DNA of 64,000 bases. It comes from Longitalea luteola (GTDB lineage Bacteria; Bacteroidota; Bacteroidia; Chitinophagales; Chitinophagaceae). This document shows, piece after piece, positions 36,458-44,945 of the stretch. Under the pieces are notes generated by a model that saw only the letters and a list, made by a program, of their open reading frames with translations, was not told the DNA's origin and did not search any database. Position 1 is the first letter of the stretch, and every line of letters starts with the position of its first letter. The position numbers and the translations under genes are program-made. Location: positions 208,506 through 272,505 of the forward strand of contig NZ_JAFIQX010000011.1 of the NCBI RefSeq assembly GCF_017356035.1, read 5' to 3'.

Positions 36458-37702
36458 TTATTGTTGACTAACTATTATTTGTTTGCCTTCTAGTTTAAAA
36501 CTTGCGGTACCAGTTTTTTCCAGTAGCTCAATAACTTTTGATGCGTTATTGTACCTTGATATTTCACCGTTAAATCCAAATTGCTTAAGGGTTTCATTTT
36601 TGTATTTGGTTGGATCGAGATCATACCAGCGTTCCATCTGGCGCATGATCAACTGGATATTGGTTTTTTTAAAAACGAACTTGCCTTCTTTCCAGGCAAT
36701 TACCTGGTTTCCATTTATATCTTTGATCACTCTTATATTTTTCTCACCTAAAACAGCCTGTTGTCCGGGTTTTATGGTTACACTTGTCACTTTACCATTT
36801 GCAGTTGACTGAACACTGACGCGTCCTTCTAATAGTGTGACTTTAATATTTTCTTCATTCTCGTATGCGTTTACATTGAATTTTGTTCCCAAAACCTTTA
36901 CATCCATTCCATCTTTACTGACAATAAAGCTTTTTTTGTGACCGCTTCCATTGTTGGTTGGAGAGCTCGCAATTTCAAAATACGCTTCGCCAGTTATTTC
37001 CACTTTCCGCTCATTAGCTATAAAAGCTGTGGGATACCGAATAGACGAAGCCGCATTCATCCAAACTTTGCTGCCATCGGATAATGTTAGAAATATTACG
37101 TCGCTGCCTTTGGGAACGGTGATAGTGTTGTAAAAAACACCCCCCTCCAATCCTACACCGTTAGGGGAGGTTTTATAAGCGATCTGACCATTGGCTGTTT
37201 TTTCTACCTTCATTCGTCCTTGTGTAGCCAGTGTACCATTTTGTACACTGTCAAGAACGATGGTAGTACCATCATCAAGTGTAAGCACTGCATTTTTAGT
37301 ATTGGGCTTTACATCGTTAACTTCCTTTGGCGTGACAACTACTTCTGTCGGTTGTTGTTTGCCCGGTCCTAACCACAGCCAGGCGCCAGCCAATGCCACA
37401 ACAAGCAGCGATGCAGCTACAGCATATTTCCACCAAAGAAAACTCAGCAACCTTGAATGGCGTATTTCTTTCTCTGCACCAATATCCATCTTTTGCCATA
37501 CATCCTGCTTATCGTTTTCCAGTCGCTCCCAATCGCGGATATTCCGCATCAGATCTTCCGCATCAGTCCATTTTTCAAACAGCTTTTTATTGTCGTCACT
37601 TTCGTTAATCCATTCATTCAATTGTTTTTGTTCTTCTTCCGTCAATTCTTTTTGAAGATATTTGCCTACCAGTTTGCCGATATTTTCGAGTTTTGTGATC
37701 AT
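36458..37702 (-). CDS. FecR-family anti-sigma factor
   Basis: 414 residues. The N-terminal cytoplasmic part (LVGKYLQKELTEEEQKQLNE) is followed by one membrane helix (YAVAASLLVVALAGAWLWL, residues ~92-110) and the periplasmic FecR domain with the typical NTITVPKGSDVIFLTLSDGS, VWMNAASSIRYP, REV-type EITGEAYFEIA and VLGTKFNVNAY, then the C-terminal STN-like FKKTNIQLIMRQMERWYD. It transmits a signal from the STN domain of the SusC protein to the sigma factor encoded at 37873. It is transcribed in the same direction, 170 bp downstream of the sigma gene. Confidence 0.96.
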   Translation of the reverse strand: MITKLENIGKLVGKYLQKELTEEEQKQLNEWINESDDNKKLFEKWTDAEDLMRNIRDWERLENDKQDVWQKMDIGAEKEIRHSRLLSFLWWKYAVAASLLVVALAGAWLWLGPGKQQPTEVVVTPKEVNDVKPNTKNAVLTLDDGTTIVLDSVQNGTLATQGRMKVEKTANGQIAYKTSPNGVGLEGGVFYNTITVPKGSDVIFLTLSDGSKVWMNAASSIRYPTAFIANERKVEITGEAYFEIASSPTNNGSGHKKSFIVSKDGMDVKVLGTKFNVNAYENEENIKVTLLEGRVSVQSTANGKVTSVTIKPGQQAVLGEKNIRVIKDINGNQVIAWKEGKFVFKKTNIQLIMRQMERWYDLDPTKYKNETLKQFGFNGEISRYNNASKVIELLEKTGTASFKLEGKQIIVSQQ

Positions 37703-37872
37703 TTGATAAAAATGTTATCGTATATATTTTTTTCTTCCCATTACCTGGGGTACTTAATTGAACTATACTTAACAAAAAAATAAACTACGCTTAACAAAAT
37801 AGAAACGATGGCGCTTGAAAAAGCGTCTAAAAGGAAACAGGAAAACTTTAGATTCTTTTTGGGTAGAAATTT

Positions 37873-38469
37873 TTATTGCAATAAATGCTCTAATTCCAAA
37901 ACACTCAGAAAGATCAGCCATGTAATAGCATATTCATTGTTAACCAGGGAGATGCGTAATAGTTCAATAGCACGTTTCTTATGATTCCGAACGGTGGATT
38001 GAGTAATGGAAAGCTCTTGGGCTATTTCCGCCGGTTTCATACCGTAAACATATAAAAGTTTAAAAACCCTTCTGCATTCCGGTGGAAGCTGTTCTATGGC
38101 TTCGTACACCTCCTTTATAATTACTGACTCTATGATTTTATTATCAACCATCTTTTCATCCACCAGCTTAGAAAGCTGTTTTTCGTGACTGCGTTTTCTT
38201 TGAAGTGAGCGCAGATAGTCAAGACAATGGTTCCGGGCTGTAATGAATAAAAATGCTTTTATGTTGGTCAGGGAATTGAACCGGTCATGCATTTTAAAAA
38301 GCTTGGTGAAGGTCTGTGCAGCAATATCTTCACCCTCTTCACGACTGCCGGTTAATTTTTCGCAGAAATAGCGAATCTGTGTATAATATAAATTAAAAAC
38401 CGCATTGAATCCCCTTGGCTTTCCGTTTACGAATGCTTCTAAACTTCCTGTATCGAGTTGCTCGTTCAT
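37873..38469 (-). CDS. ECF RNA polymerase sigma factor (sigma-70 family, FecI-like)
   Basis: 198 residues. Region 2 shows FNAVFNLYYTQIRYFCEKLT and the -10-binding part FTKLFKMHDRFNSLTNIKAFLFITARN. Region 4 has IEQLPPECRRVFKLLYVYGM then KPAEIAQELSITQSTVRNHK with an HTH. It belongs to the group that partners FecR and SusC-type transporters in Bacteroidota. It is the first gene of the minus-strand sigma-FecR-SusC-SusD locus and is likely held inactive by the neighbouring FecR protein. Confidence 0.96.
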   Translation of the reverse strand: MNEQLDTGSLEAFVNGKPRGFNAVFNLYYTQIRYFCEKLTGSREEGEDIAAQTFTKLFKMHDRFNSLTNIKAFLFITARNHCLDYLRSLQRKRSHEKQLSKLVDEKMVDNKIIESVIIKEVYEAIEQLPPECRRVFKLLYVYGMKPAEIAQELSITQSTVRNHKKRAIELLRISLVNNEYAITWLIFLSVLELEHLLQ

Positions 38470-39621
38470 TGATAGTGTGCAGTTAGGGTTATAGCTTATA
38501 ATTCTGGTTCGGCTTTTCGACTTTCAGGATAGGGAAAACCATTATGAACACTCAGCGCCTATCTCACTTCATTGCGTTTTAACCAATCAAGGATTTCGAT
38601 TTTATGAATTTTCGACAGGAGCAGGTTTGTATAGAGTAAATGGTTTTTATTATCCGGGGAATCGACCGTATTAGCTACGCCACTTATTAGCTGTAGCACC
38701 CAAATAGGAAAGGATATATAATAAGGTGTCAGTTACTTAATCAATAATTGCAAAACTTGTTCCTCTAAATACGAAGACAGTACTTGGCATTTCTGAATTG
38801 AACCTTTTTCAAGGATGAATACATCGGTCAGAGCGGTTACTTTAAATTAAGTGTTTTCCATTATAAATCAAAGTGGAATAAAGAAAAAACCGTTTAAATA
38901 CGGGGCAAAATACCGTATAATTTATTTGGAAATTTCGAAGTCTTTAAAAGTTGACCAAAAACAAGTAATTCCTTTATTTCCCGCCGCTGCATGGTGTTAT
39001 CACATGCAGCTGAAGGGCAGGGTTAACTAAGCCAGGTAGGAACAGTTGGCATTTAAATCCTGGCAAGGTCGGCGAGGCCGGGATTTATTTTTTGCCTACA
39101 AAAGTTGTAATGATCTCAGAAGGGCGGGGTAGTTGCTGCTAACCCAGGCGGTGTTTGGGGTTGTTGTGTTTATCCCTCAATGAAGGATAACCAGCCAGCC
39201 GCAACAATAGAGGGTGACCACGATCTTACGAGATAGAACGGGAAACAAAAATGTTCGCGTCTTTTATTTATATAGTGCATATACAATCGGAGGCTGGTAG
39301 CAACATGTGGGGCTGCTTCATATGGTCTTTAATACACTTAGATTGCGACTTTCCTAAAAAGTATATCTCTTTTTGGGCTTTATAATCTGAAAAATAGGCT
39401 ACTGGTGTAAGTACATCTATTTATACTCTCGCTGTAATAACTATGTACAACTAAAATCTGATCACGTTATTTTTTTAAAATTTAATGGTAAGGCAATAAA
39501 TTTCATCTTAGATAACCTTACATCCTTGAAAGGCGTAGACTCCATTAATAATAATAACTATAACCAAAAACAACTAATCATGTAAACAATTAATTGTTAT
39601 ATCCAAAAATCCAAAACCGTT
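38470..39621. other. Long intergenic region containing the probable left edge of the mobile element
   Basis: 1.15 kb without a supported gene. Structures seen: an 8-bp hairpin GCTGCATG/CATGCAGC near 38986-39013, a terminator-like hairpin at 39055-39095, and AT-rich sequence before ATG 39622. The left end of the element that starts at 39622 should lie here. I compared the stretch by eye with the 60 bases after the recombinase gene (63940-64000) and saw no shared direct repeat longer than 8 bases. Confidence 0.45.
39055..39095 (+). terminator. Terminator-like hairpin
   Basis: AAATCCTGGC (39055-39064) pairs with GCCGGGATTT (39077-39086) with one mismatch, followed by ATTTTTTG. No plus-strand gene ends nearby, so it may be a relic or belong to an unannotated transcript. 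Confidence 0.55.
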
Positions 39622-39843
39622 ATGAGTGAGATTAAGAAGGTTATCAATGTTGTCGATGTAAAACCTTACACCCCATCCGACTTAGCTGAAATTTATGGAA
39701 CGTCATGGAAGATTATGAATAAATGGCTGAAAAGGCTGGAACCCCATATTGGTGAAAGAGACGGTCGGTATTTTACGCCACTTCAGGTTTCAAAAATATT
39801 CGAAAAATTGGGAGCACCAGCCAAAGTTGAATTTGAAGATTGA
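39622..39843 (+). CDS. Small MerR-like HTH regulator (1) of the mobile element
   Basis: 73 residues: YTPSDLAEIYGTSWKIMNKW is a winged-helix or MerR-like recognition unit, followed by LEPHIGERDGRYFTPLQVSK. The gene at 40640 encodes a second copy with the same core (YRLKDLIAIFDVNENTFKKW, GEKDGKYYSIRQVEF), so these are paralogs. The gene stands alone and is closed by its own terminator (39862-39893). It is probably an autorepressor or excision/expression switch of the element. Confidence 0.75.
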   Translation: MSEIKKVINVVDVKPYTPSDLAEIYGTSWKIMNKWLKRLEPHIGERDGRYFTPLQVSKIFEKLGAPAKVEFED

Positions 39844-39861
39844 GTATCTTTATTGAGATAG

Positions 39862-39893
39862 TAAACCGCTTTTCTAAAGAAGGCGGTTTTTTT
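39862..39893 (+). terminator. Rho-independent terminator
   Basis: AAACCGC pairs with GCGGTTT across a 13-base loop region that can extend the stem, followed by TTTTTA. It separates the first regulator from the main operon. Confidence 0.8.
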
Positions 39894-40074
39894 ATGTCTG
39901 TTCCACAAGGAACTAAAAAACAGAATTAGATATATTATAGTAGAATGTTTTTCCTTCTGTGCCTTTATTTTTCCAAGCTTTTCCCGACTTCTCCTTTAGT
40001 CTCCCAGAGGTATATCAGTCATTGTATGTTTGTCTTGCAATTGAAATTAATCCCTAAGAAAACCCAAGACAACA

Positions 40075-40632
40075 ATGACACAATCTTCTGCTACGAGCCA
40101 TTTATCAAATCCTCTGCCTGACTTTTCTGTAATCTTCGGTAATAAGGATGAAATCACCAATTTAGTTGATACCGCCTGGCTATTTACTTATTCCACCCTT
40201 TGGAATAATCATGAGTTTTCCTCCCTTGAAAAATCAGAAGCTAAATATTATATCAAGGAGTGGATCACAGGTGGTAAAAAACCCTTAAAGGCATTTACTA
40301 ATTTTTGCCAGCGGATTATTCTTGCCCGACAAAATATTAAATCCCTTAATACGGATTTTTTAACACTTCCATCATTGTGGTTGGATAAAGAGAATATAGA
40401 AGGCTACGCCAGTACAAAAGAGCTTTTGGAGAGAATAAAAGTTATACGGCATTCTCTCCCCAATTTCCAAATTGAAATCAAAGCGTTGGCCGAAGCAGTT
40501 CTGGAATTTGCCGAGGAACCAACTAAGGAGAACTTTATTTATTGGCGTAGTTACTTTATTGAAAAGGACGAACCGGTACTGCTGAACATCTATAGCGTAT
40601 TTGCCGCAAACAAAACTTTTAATATCCAATAA
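40075..40632 (+). CDS. Uncharacterised 185-aa protein between the two HTH regulators
   Basis: Not recognised. A soluble, helical, mildly acidic protein (for example YYIKEWITGGKKPLKAFTNF and FQIEIKALAEAVLEFAEEP) with no signal peptide or membrane segment. It starts the long plus-strand run of element genes. The second MerR-like gene starts 7 nt behind its stop. Its position between two paralogous regulators suggests a control or replication-related role, but nothing in the sequence proves this. Confidence 0.65.
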   Translation: MTQSSATSHLSNPLPDFSVIFGNKDEITNLVDTAWLFTYSTLWNNHEFSSLEKSEAKYYIKEWITGGKKPLKAFTNFCQRIILARQNIKSLNTDFLTLPSLWLDKENIEGYASTKELLERIKVIRHSLPNFQIEIKALAEAVLEFAEEPTKENFIYWRSYFIEKDEPVLLNIYSVFAANKTFNIQ

Positions 40633-40639
40633 TAAACCA

Positions 40640-40897
40640 ATGGGAGCGCACAAATCAAAACAATACTTTGACCAGCAGGGCAACCTGAATATCAAACCTT
40701 ACCGGCTTAAAGATTTGATTGCCATATTTGATGTAAACGAAAACACTTTCAAGAAATGGATGGCCCGATATCCTGAACAATTAGGTGAAAAAGACGGCAA
40801 GTATTATTCCATTCGTCAGGTTGAATTTATGATTGAAAAATTCGGGTTACCTAAAAAAGTGTATATCATGCAAGTTCCATTCTCAAAAGCTGCGTAA
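40640..40897 (+). CDS. Small MerR-like HTH regulator (2) of the mobile element
   Basis: 85 residues from ATG 40640; an in-frame TTG at 40601 would overlap the preceding gene and is rejected. The HTH core YRLKDLIAIFDVNENTFKKW and the following GEKDGKYYSIRQVEFMIEKF match the protein at 39622 in order and spacing. The C-terminus VYIMQVPFSKAA is different. It is likely a DNA-binding partner or antagonist of regulator 1. Confidence 0.75.
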   Translation: MGAHKSKQYFDQQGNLNIKPYRLKDLIAIFDVNENTFKKWMARYPEQLGEKDGKYYSIRQVEFMIEKFGLPKKVYIMQVPFSKAA

Positions 40898-40917
40898 AAA
40901 ATATTAAATAAGACTCC

Positions 40918-41097
40918 ATGAAAACAAATGAAACAGGTTCTAATGTTCTGCTTACCGGTATAGTGCTACTTGCCAACTTTGACCTTGCCGGATTGGCAGA
41001 TTATGGTTTGAAAGCGCTGGTTGGCGGTGCCATATGGTTGGGATATAAGTTAACAGCCGATTACCTCGCCGACCGGAAGAAAATGCAAAACAAATAA
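40918..41097 (+). CDS. 59-aa membrane protein, holin-like
   Basis: A short ATG frame of 59 residues: MKTNETGSNVLLTGIVLLAN, then a second hydrophobic segment (ALVGGAIWLGYKLTADYL) and a charged tail DRKKMQNK. Two short hydrophobic helices with a basic end is the pattern of small phage holins or virion membrane proteins. It starts 20 nt after the regulator gene and is followed after 2 nt by the LEA-type gene, so it belongs to the same transcript. Confidence 0.6.
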   Translation: MKTNETGSNVLLTGIVLLANFDLAGLADYGLKALVGGAIWLGYKLTADYLADRKKMQNK

Positions 41098-41099
41098 GG

Positions 41100-41588
41100 A
41101 TGCGAAACGCAGATATTGTTACAACGGCTATTGTGATAACGGGCATGGCAGGGGTATATGTATTGCTTGCAAAATTTGCCCGTATGCAGGAGGAGCTTGA
41201 AGTGTTGCCCACCGCAAGCGTTCACAAGATTGATTTAAAAGGACTGACCCTACGAATTGATTTGCTGATGAAAAATCCAACGGCGGGAAGTTTAAAAATC
41301 AAATTTCCCTTTGTAAAGGTTTATTACAAAGACAGTTTGGTAGGCAGCTCTCAGGTGGTGAACAAAGACATATCTATACCTGCATACGGGCAGGTTGTAG
41401 TTGATAAAATTCTGCTTGACCTGCCGCTTACCAGCCTGTTAACGACAGCAGTATCGATGCTAAACGCAATAAAGAAAAAAGAACCTGTAAAACTACTTGT
41501 AAAAGCCATAACGACCATAATTACTGGCATAACTGACCTTCCTTTGGAAAAGGTTCAGGAAATCCCACTAAAAATCAGTACCCAATGA
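41100..41588 (+). CDS. Membrane-anchored LEA2 (WHy)-like protein
   Basis: 162 residues. An N-terminal membrane helix (VTTAIVITGMAGVYVLLAKF) is followed by a beta-rich domain with the LEA type 2 pattern: LTLRIDLLMKNPTAGSLKI, then FPFVKVYYKDSLVGSSQ and a C-terminal strand set. LEA2/WHy domains are beta-sandwich folds found in stress proteins and some bacterial surface proteins. The anchor and the neighbours suggest a membrane-associated structural or entry factor. It overlaps the transglutaminase-like gene by 4 nt (ATGA), a sign of translational coupling. Confidence 0.75.
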   Translation: MRNADIVTTAIVITGMAGVYVLLAKFARMQEELEVLPTASVHKIDLKGLTLRIDLLMKNPTAGSLKIKFPFVKVYYKDSLVGSSQVVNKDISIPAYGQVVVDKILLDLPLTSLLTTAVSMLNAIKKKEPVKLLVKAITTIITGITDLPLEKVQEIPLKISTQ

Positions 41589-43468
41589 TTTCAATCGGTA
41601 GAATAAAATATGGTGAAGCATCGAAGCTGCGTACATTAAAAAGTGGAAAGGTATATGATCATCTTTTTGAAAAAGCACCGGGGAAGGTTTATACTATTAA
41701 GAAAAATGCGGGTTTGCAGGATACTGTACAGTTCATACCTCAAGTAGTAAGACAAACTTTAAATCAGACTAAAGGAATTGCTCAAGATCTAAAAAAAGAC
41801 TCTGTATATGAAACCTGTAAAAATATCTGGCAGTTTGTATATGATCATGTACAATACCGAAAAGACCAACATGGGTATGAACAGATAAGAAGTCCTAGAA
41901 GAACCTGGCACGATAGAACTCAAGGGGTGGATTGCGATTGTTATTCTGTGTTAATTTCCAGTATCCTAACAAATCTCGAAATTCCACACATCCTTCGAAT
42001 AACAAAATATAACCAGAATCACTTTCAGCATATCTACCCCGTCGTGCCACATAAAGGTCAGTATATAACTATTGACTGCGTTACTGATCACTTTGATTAC
42101 GAAGTTCCATACTCACAGAAAAAAGATTACAATATGGAGTTACAATTTCTTGATGGCTTACCGAATTATGAGGCAGATGGTATGGGAGAGTTGGGACGAT
42201 TATTTAAGAAGAAAAATAAGACCGGCAATATATCTGCATCTGCACCGGCCCAAAAGAAAGGGCTTCTCAGCAAGATTCTTAAAAAGAAGCCAACCAGTCC
42301 AGCATCTTCTGGTTCAAGCGCACCAGCCCCTAAAAAGAAGAAAAAAGGTCTTTTTAAAAAAATCGGAAGTGCAGTTAAAAAAGTCAACCTAAAAAAAGTT
42401 GTTAGCAAGATAAACAAGATCAATCCGGTGACCATTGCCTTGCGTAACGGCATACTTGCTGCCATGAAATTGAACGTAAAAAATGTGGCGAAGCGGTTAA
42501 GATACAGTTATCTGACCAAGGAGCAGGCAGAAGCCAAAGGTATTGAAGGAACAAAATATGACCGGCTTTTAAAAATACGGCAAAAGCTGGAAAGTATTTT
42601 TGAAACAGGCGGCGGAAAAGTAAGCAACTTGAAAAAAGCCATTCTCAGCGGAAAAGGTAATAAGGATAAGCAGGTATTAGCCGGATTAGAGGGGCTTGGC
42701 GCGCTTTCCATGTATGATACCGACAACCTAAACATTTATACTCCACTCGAGCAGCTCTTAGGCACAGAGGTTTACTATGAGGAAAATGTAGCAGGTTTAG
42801 AGGGCTTGGGAGAACTGGGCGAACCTGTGACCCTGGCAACTGTAGGTGCTGCAATGGGGGTGCTTACGGGCATCATTGCTTCACTTCAAGAACTGGGAAA
42901 TATTTTTAAAGGCAAACAACCTGGCTCCGAAGATTTTGACAAAGCGACCAATGAGGCCGCCGAAAATAACCAGCCGGTGCCGGATACAACTCCTGTACCT
43001 GCAAGCGCCACCCCAACCATTTTACCAGAGCCGGTAGCTGTGCCCAGTCCTGTGAGTTATGAAGCCACACCGGTGACGGCCAATTACGAAAGTGCTGCAT
43101 CAAGCATTGCCCCGGAAACGGCAAGGCAAGAACCAATAGAGCCGGAAGAAGAATCTTACAGCGAAACAGCAGAGGAAAATGCTTCGGTCATTACAACTCA
43201 ACAAAACACGTCACCGGCAAAACCGGCTAATAATACCCCCGCCGATAAAGCCAGCTTTTGGGAAAAAAACAAAACCTGGTTGAAACCAACAGCCGTTATC
43301 GGAGGCAGTATTTTGCTGATTGCTGTTTGTGCAAGCGTTCTGAATAACGGGCAGGCAAAAAATAAATCCTCACCTGATGCTTCCCTTTCGGGATTACCCA
43401 CTCGAAAAAAGAAACATAAAAAAGTAAAGCGCAAACAAGCAAAGAAAGTAGCTATTGAACTACTCTAA
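41585..43468 (+). CDS. Transglutaminase-like cysteine protease with basic linker and C-terminal membrane anchor
   Basis: 627 residues. The N-terminal ~180 residues form a transglutaminase/papain-like domain with a plausible catalytic triad: Cys117 in TQGVDCDCYSVL, His149 in NHFQHIYPVV and Asp164 in YITIDCV. A lysine-rich linker (KKKKKGLFKKIGSAVKKVNL) and an amphipathic region follow, then two GLEGLG motifs (nt 42676-42709 and 42787-42819), a Pro/Ser/Thr-rich stretch, a membrane helix (AVIGGSILLIAVCASVL) and a basic end (RKKKHKKVKRKQAKK). A membrane-anchored protease next to putative coat genes could process virion proteins. That role is inference. Confidence 0.75.
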   Translation: MISIGRIKYGEASKLRTLKSGKVYDHLFEKAPGKVYTIKKNAGLQDTVQFIPQVVRQTLNQTKGIAQDLKKDSVYETCKNIWQFVYDHVQYRKDQHGYEQIRSPRRTWHDRTQGVDCDCYSVLISSILTNLEIPHILRITKYNQNHFQHIYPVVPHKGQYITIDCVTDHFDYEVPYSQKKDYNMELQFLDGLPNYEADGMGELGRLFKKKNKTGNISASAPAQKKGLLSKILKKKPTSPASSGSSAPAPKKKKKGLFKKIGSAVKKVNLKKVVSKINKINPVTIALRNGILAAMKLNVKNVAKRLRYSYLTKEQAEAKGIEGTKYDRLLKIRQKLESIFETGGGKVSNLKKAILSGKGNKDKQVLAGLEGLGALSMYDTDNLNIYTPLEQLLGTEVYYEENVAGLEGLGELGEPVTLATVGAAMGVLTGIIASLQELGNIFKGKQPGSEDFDKATNEAAENNQPVPDTTPVPASATPTILPEPVAVPSPVSYEATPVTANYESAASSIAPETARQEPIEPEEESYSETAEENASVITTQQNTSPAKPANNTPADKASFWEKNKTWLKPTAVIGGSILLIAVCASVLNNGQAKNKSSPDASLSGLPTRKKKHKKVKRKQAKKVAIELL

Positions 43469-43490
43469 TTATTCAACTAAAAATCTACTA

Positions 43491-44057
43491 ATGGCAAGAA
43501 AAAACCGATATGTAAAAAATGCGACTAAGTCAAAGTTACTGAAAACCATAAAAGGGGAAGTAAACCCACAAAATGACTTCAAGGCCACAGCCCTTGTAAC
43601 GGTCAAAGATGTTGTTCTTGGGGTACTTGGCGGTGGCATCGTGGCAGCAATTGCAGGGAAGTTTGCCATTCCGTTGGGTATCGTGATAACAGGTGCTGGC
43701 CATTTTAAAAACAGCAAAATGTTGCAGGTGATTGGGCTGGGAACGATGGCCTCCAACTCCTTTACTAAAACAGCACCCGTTAATGGATTGGAGGGACTGG
43801 ATGGAGTGAAAGAGCGTCTGCAGGCTCTGAAAAGTTCCATTACTGAAAAATTTCTTTTGGACAAGCTGCTCAAAAAGAAAGGATTGAGAGGATTAGGCAA
43901 TGTACAATACTTTAATTATCCTGATCAGGCGGTGGGGGAACTGGCCGCACTCGATAGTATCGAAAATCAAATAATCGAATCCGGTATGCAATTCCAAGGT
44001 ACAAATGACTACACCCTTGTAGATGGAATTGATGGTATGGATGACCCACTCTATTAA
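43491..44057 (+). CDS. Glycine-rich membrane protein with Gly-Leu motifs
   Basis: 188 residues from ATG 43491; an earlier ATG at 43455 would overlap the upstream gene. A basic N-terminus (MARKNRYVKNATKSKLLKTI), two glycine-rich hydrophobic segments (VVLGVLGGGIVAAIAGKFAI and PLGIVITGAGHF), then VNGLEGLDGVKERL and, at the C-terminus, VDGIDGMDDPLY. Not recognised as a known family. The hydrophobic core and basic head suggest a virion- or host-membrane protein. The terminal motif resembles the N-terminal GLDGLDDP of the coat-like protein encoded next. Confidence 0.65.
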   Translation: MARKNRYVKNATKSKLLKTIKGEVNPQNDFKATALVTVKDVVLGVLGGGIVAAIAGKFAIPLGIVITGAGHFKNSKMLQVIGLGTMASNSFTKTAPVNGLEGLDGVKERLQALKSSITEKFLLDKLLKKKGLRGLGNVQYFNYPDQAVGELAALDSIENQIIESGMQFQGTNDYTLVDGIDGMDDPLY

Positions 44058-44199
44058 CATTAATCACTCTTAGGATGGTACTAAACTGAAAGGCCCTAAA
44101 GCAATAAAACGGTCTTAAGAGACTGTCTTGTCTTAAAAAGTATCGGAGATAGTTACACTTAATCTCAAAACCTATTGATCACTAAAAATCGTACTGTAT

Positions 44200-44919
44200 A
44201 TGTTAGGAATATTAGACGGACTTGAAGAATACAACAATGCCGGAGCCTTGATTGGTTTGGATGGTCTCGATGACCCTGAGTTGTTGGGTGCTTTACGCCG
44301 TATGAACCCAATTAAAAGACAAAAATTTGTAAACAAGTTAGCCGCACCTGGCGCTCCCTCCAAAGGTTCGCGTGCTGAAATGGAAAAGCATTTTAATGAA
44401 TTACCTGACCACATCAAAGAAGGGATTGCCAAAGGAGAACTGCGGTTGGCTGATTTTACCTTGTATTCCAGAAAGTTCATTAATAGTAAAACCATCAAGA
44501 TGTTTGAAACCCAAGATGACAAGCAGGTGGCGATTTCAAATATCAGCAATGCCAAATTGCAAAAAAATCAATGTCTCCTGGTATCAGGCATTTATATGAT
44601 GGCCGGTGTAGCCGCTGATGGCACTAAAGACAAAATGATGGCTTCTTCGCTGAATATAATTGCAAATTATCCGGCCATTTTATCCGGGGAATTTTCTCTA
44701 AAAGCCAATAAAAAGCAGATTGTGCCCGATACCTCCAACAATGTGTTTAATACCACAGGATTTACCACTGTGCCACAAGGTTACTATAAGCTTGCCAACC
44801 CGCGCATTATTGCTGATGATCTGTTAATTGAATTTACCGTGGAACTGGGCACAATGGATAGTTTGCCACCCAATTTATTTCTGTTCGCTGGCCTGCACGG
44901 TACAGTAACCACACCTTAA
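44200..44919 (+). CDS. Coat-like protein 1 (candidate capsid protein)
   Basis: 239 residues, beta-rich with no signal peptide. After an N-terminal arm with LIGLDGLDDPELLG (residues 17-30) the body runs RAEMEKHFNELPDHIKEG, LYSRKFINSKTIKMFETQDD, KNQCLLVSGIYMMAG, GEFSLKANKKQIVPDTS, GYYKLANPRIIADDLLIEFT and the end GLHGTVTTP. The next gene encodes a paralog over the whole body. Two adjacent paralogous beta proteins of 200-240 residues in an otherwise tail-less element resemble the paired single-jelly-roll capsid proteins of sphaerolipo-type viruses in size and arrangement. There is no proven similarity, so the capsid role is inferred. Confidence 0.6.
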   Translation: MLGILDGLEEYNNAGALIGLDGLDDPELLGALRRMNPIKRQKFVNKLAAPGAPSKGSRAEMEKHFNELPDHIKEGIAKGELRLADFTLYSRKFINSKTIKMFETQDDKQVAISNISNAKLQKNQCLLVSGIYMMAGVAADGTKDKMMASSLNIIANYPAILSGEFSLKANKKQIVPDTSNNVFNTTGFTTVPQGYYKLANPRIIADDLLIEFTVELGTMDSLPPNLFLFAGLHGTVTTP

Positions 44920-44945
44920 TAATCCAAAAAAAACTTTTTTATTTT

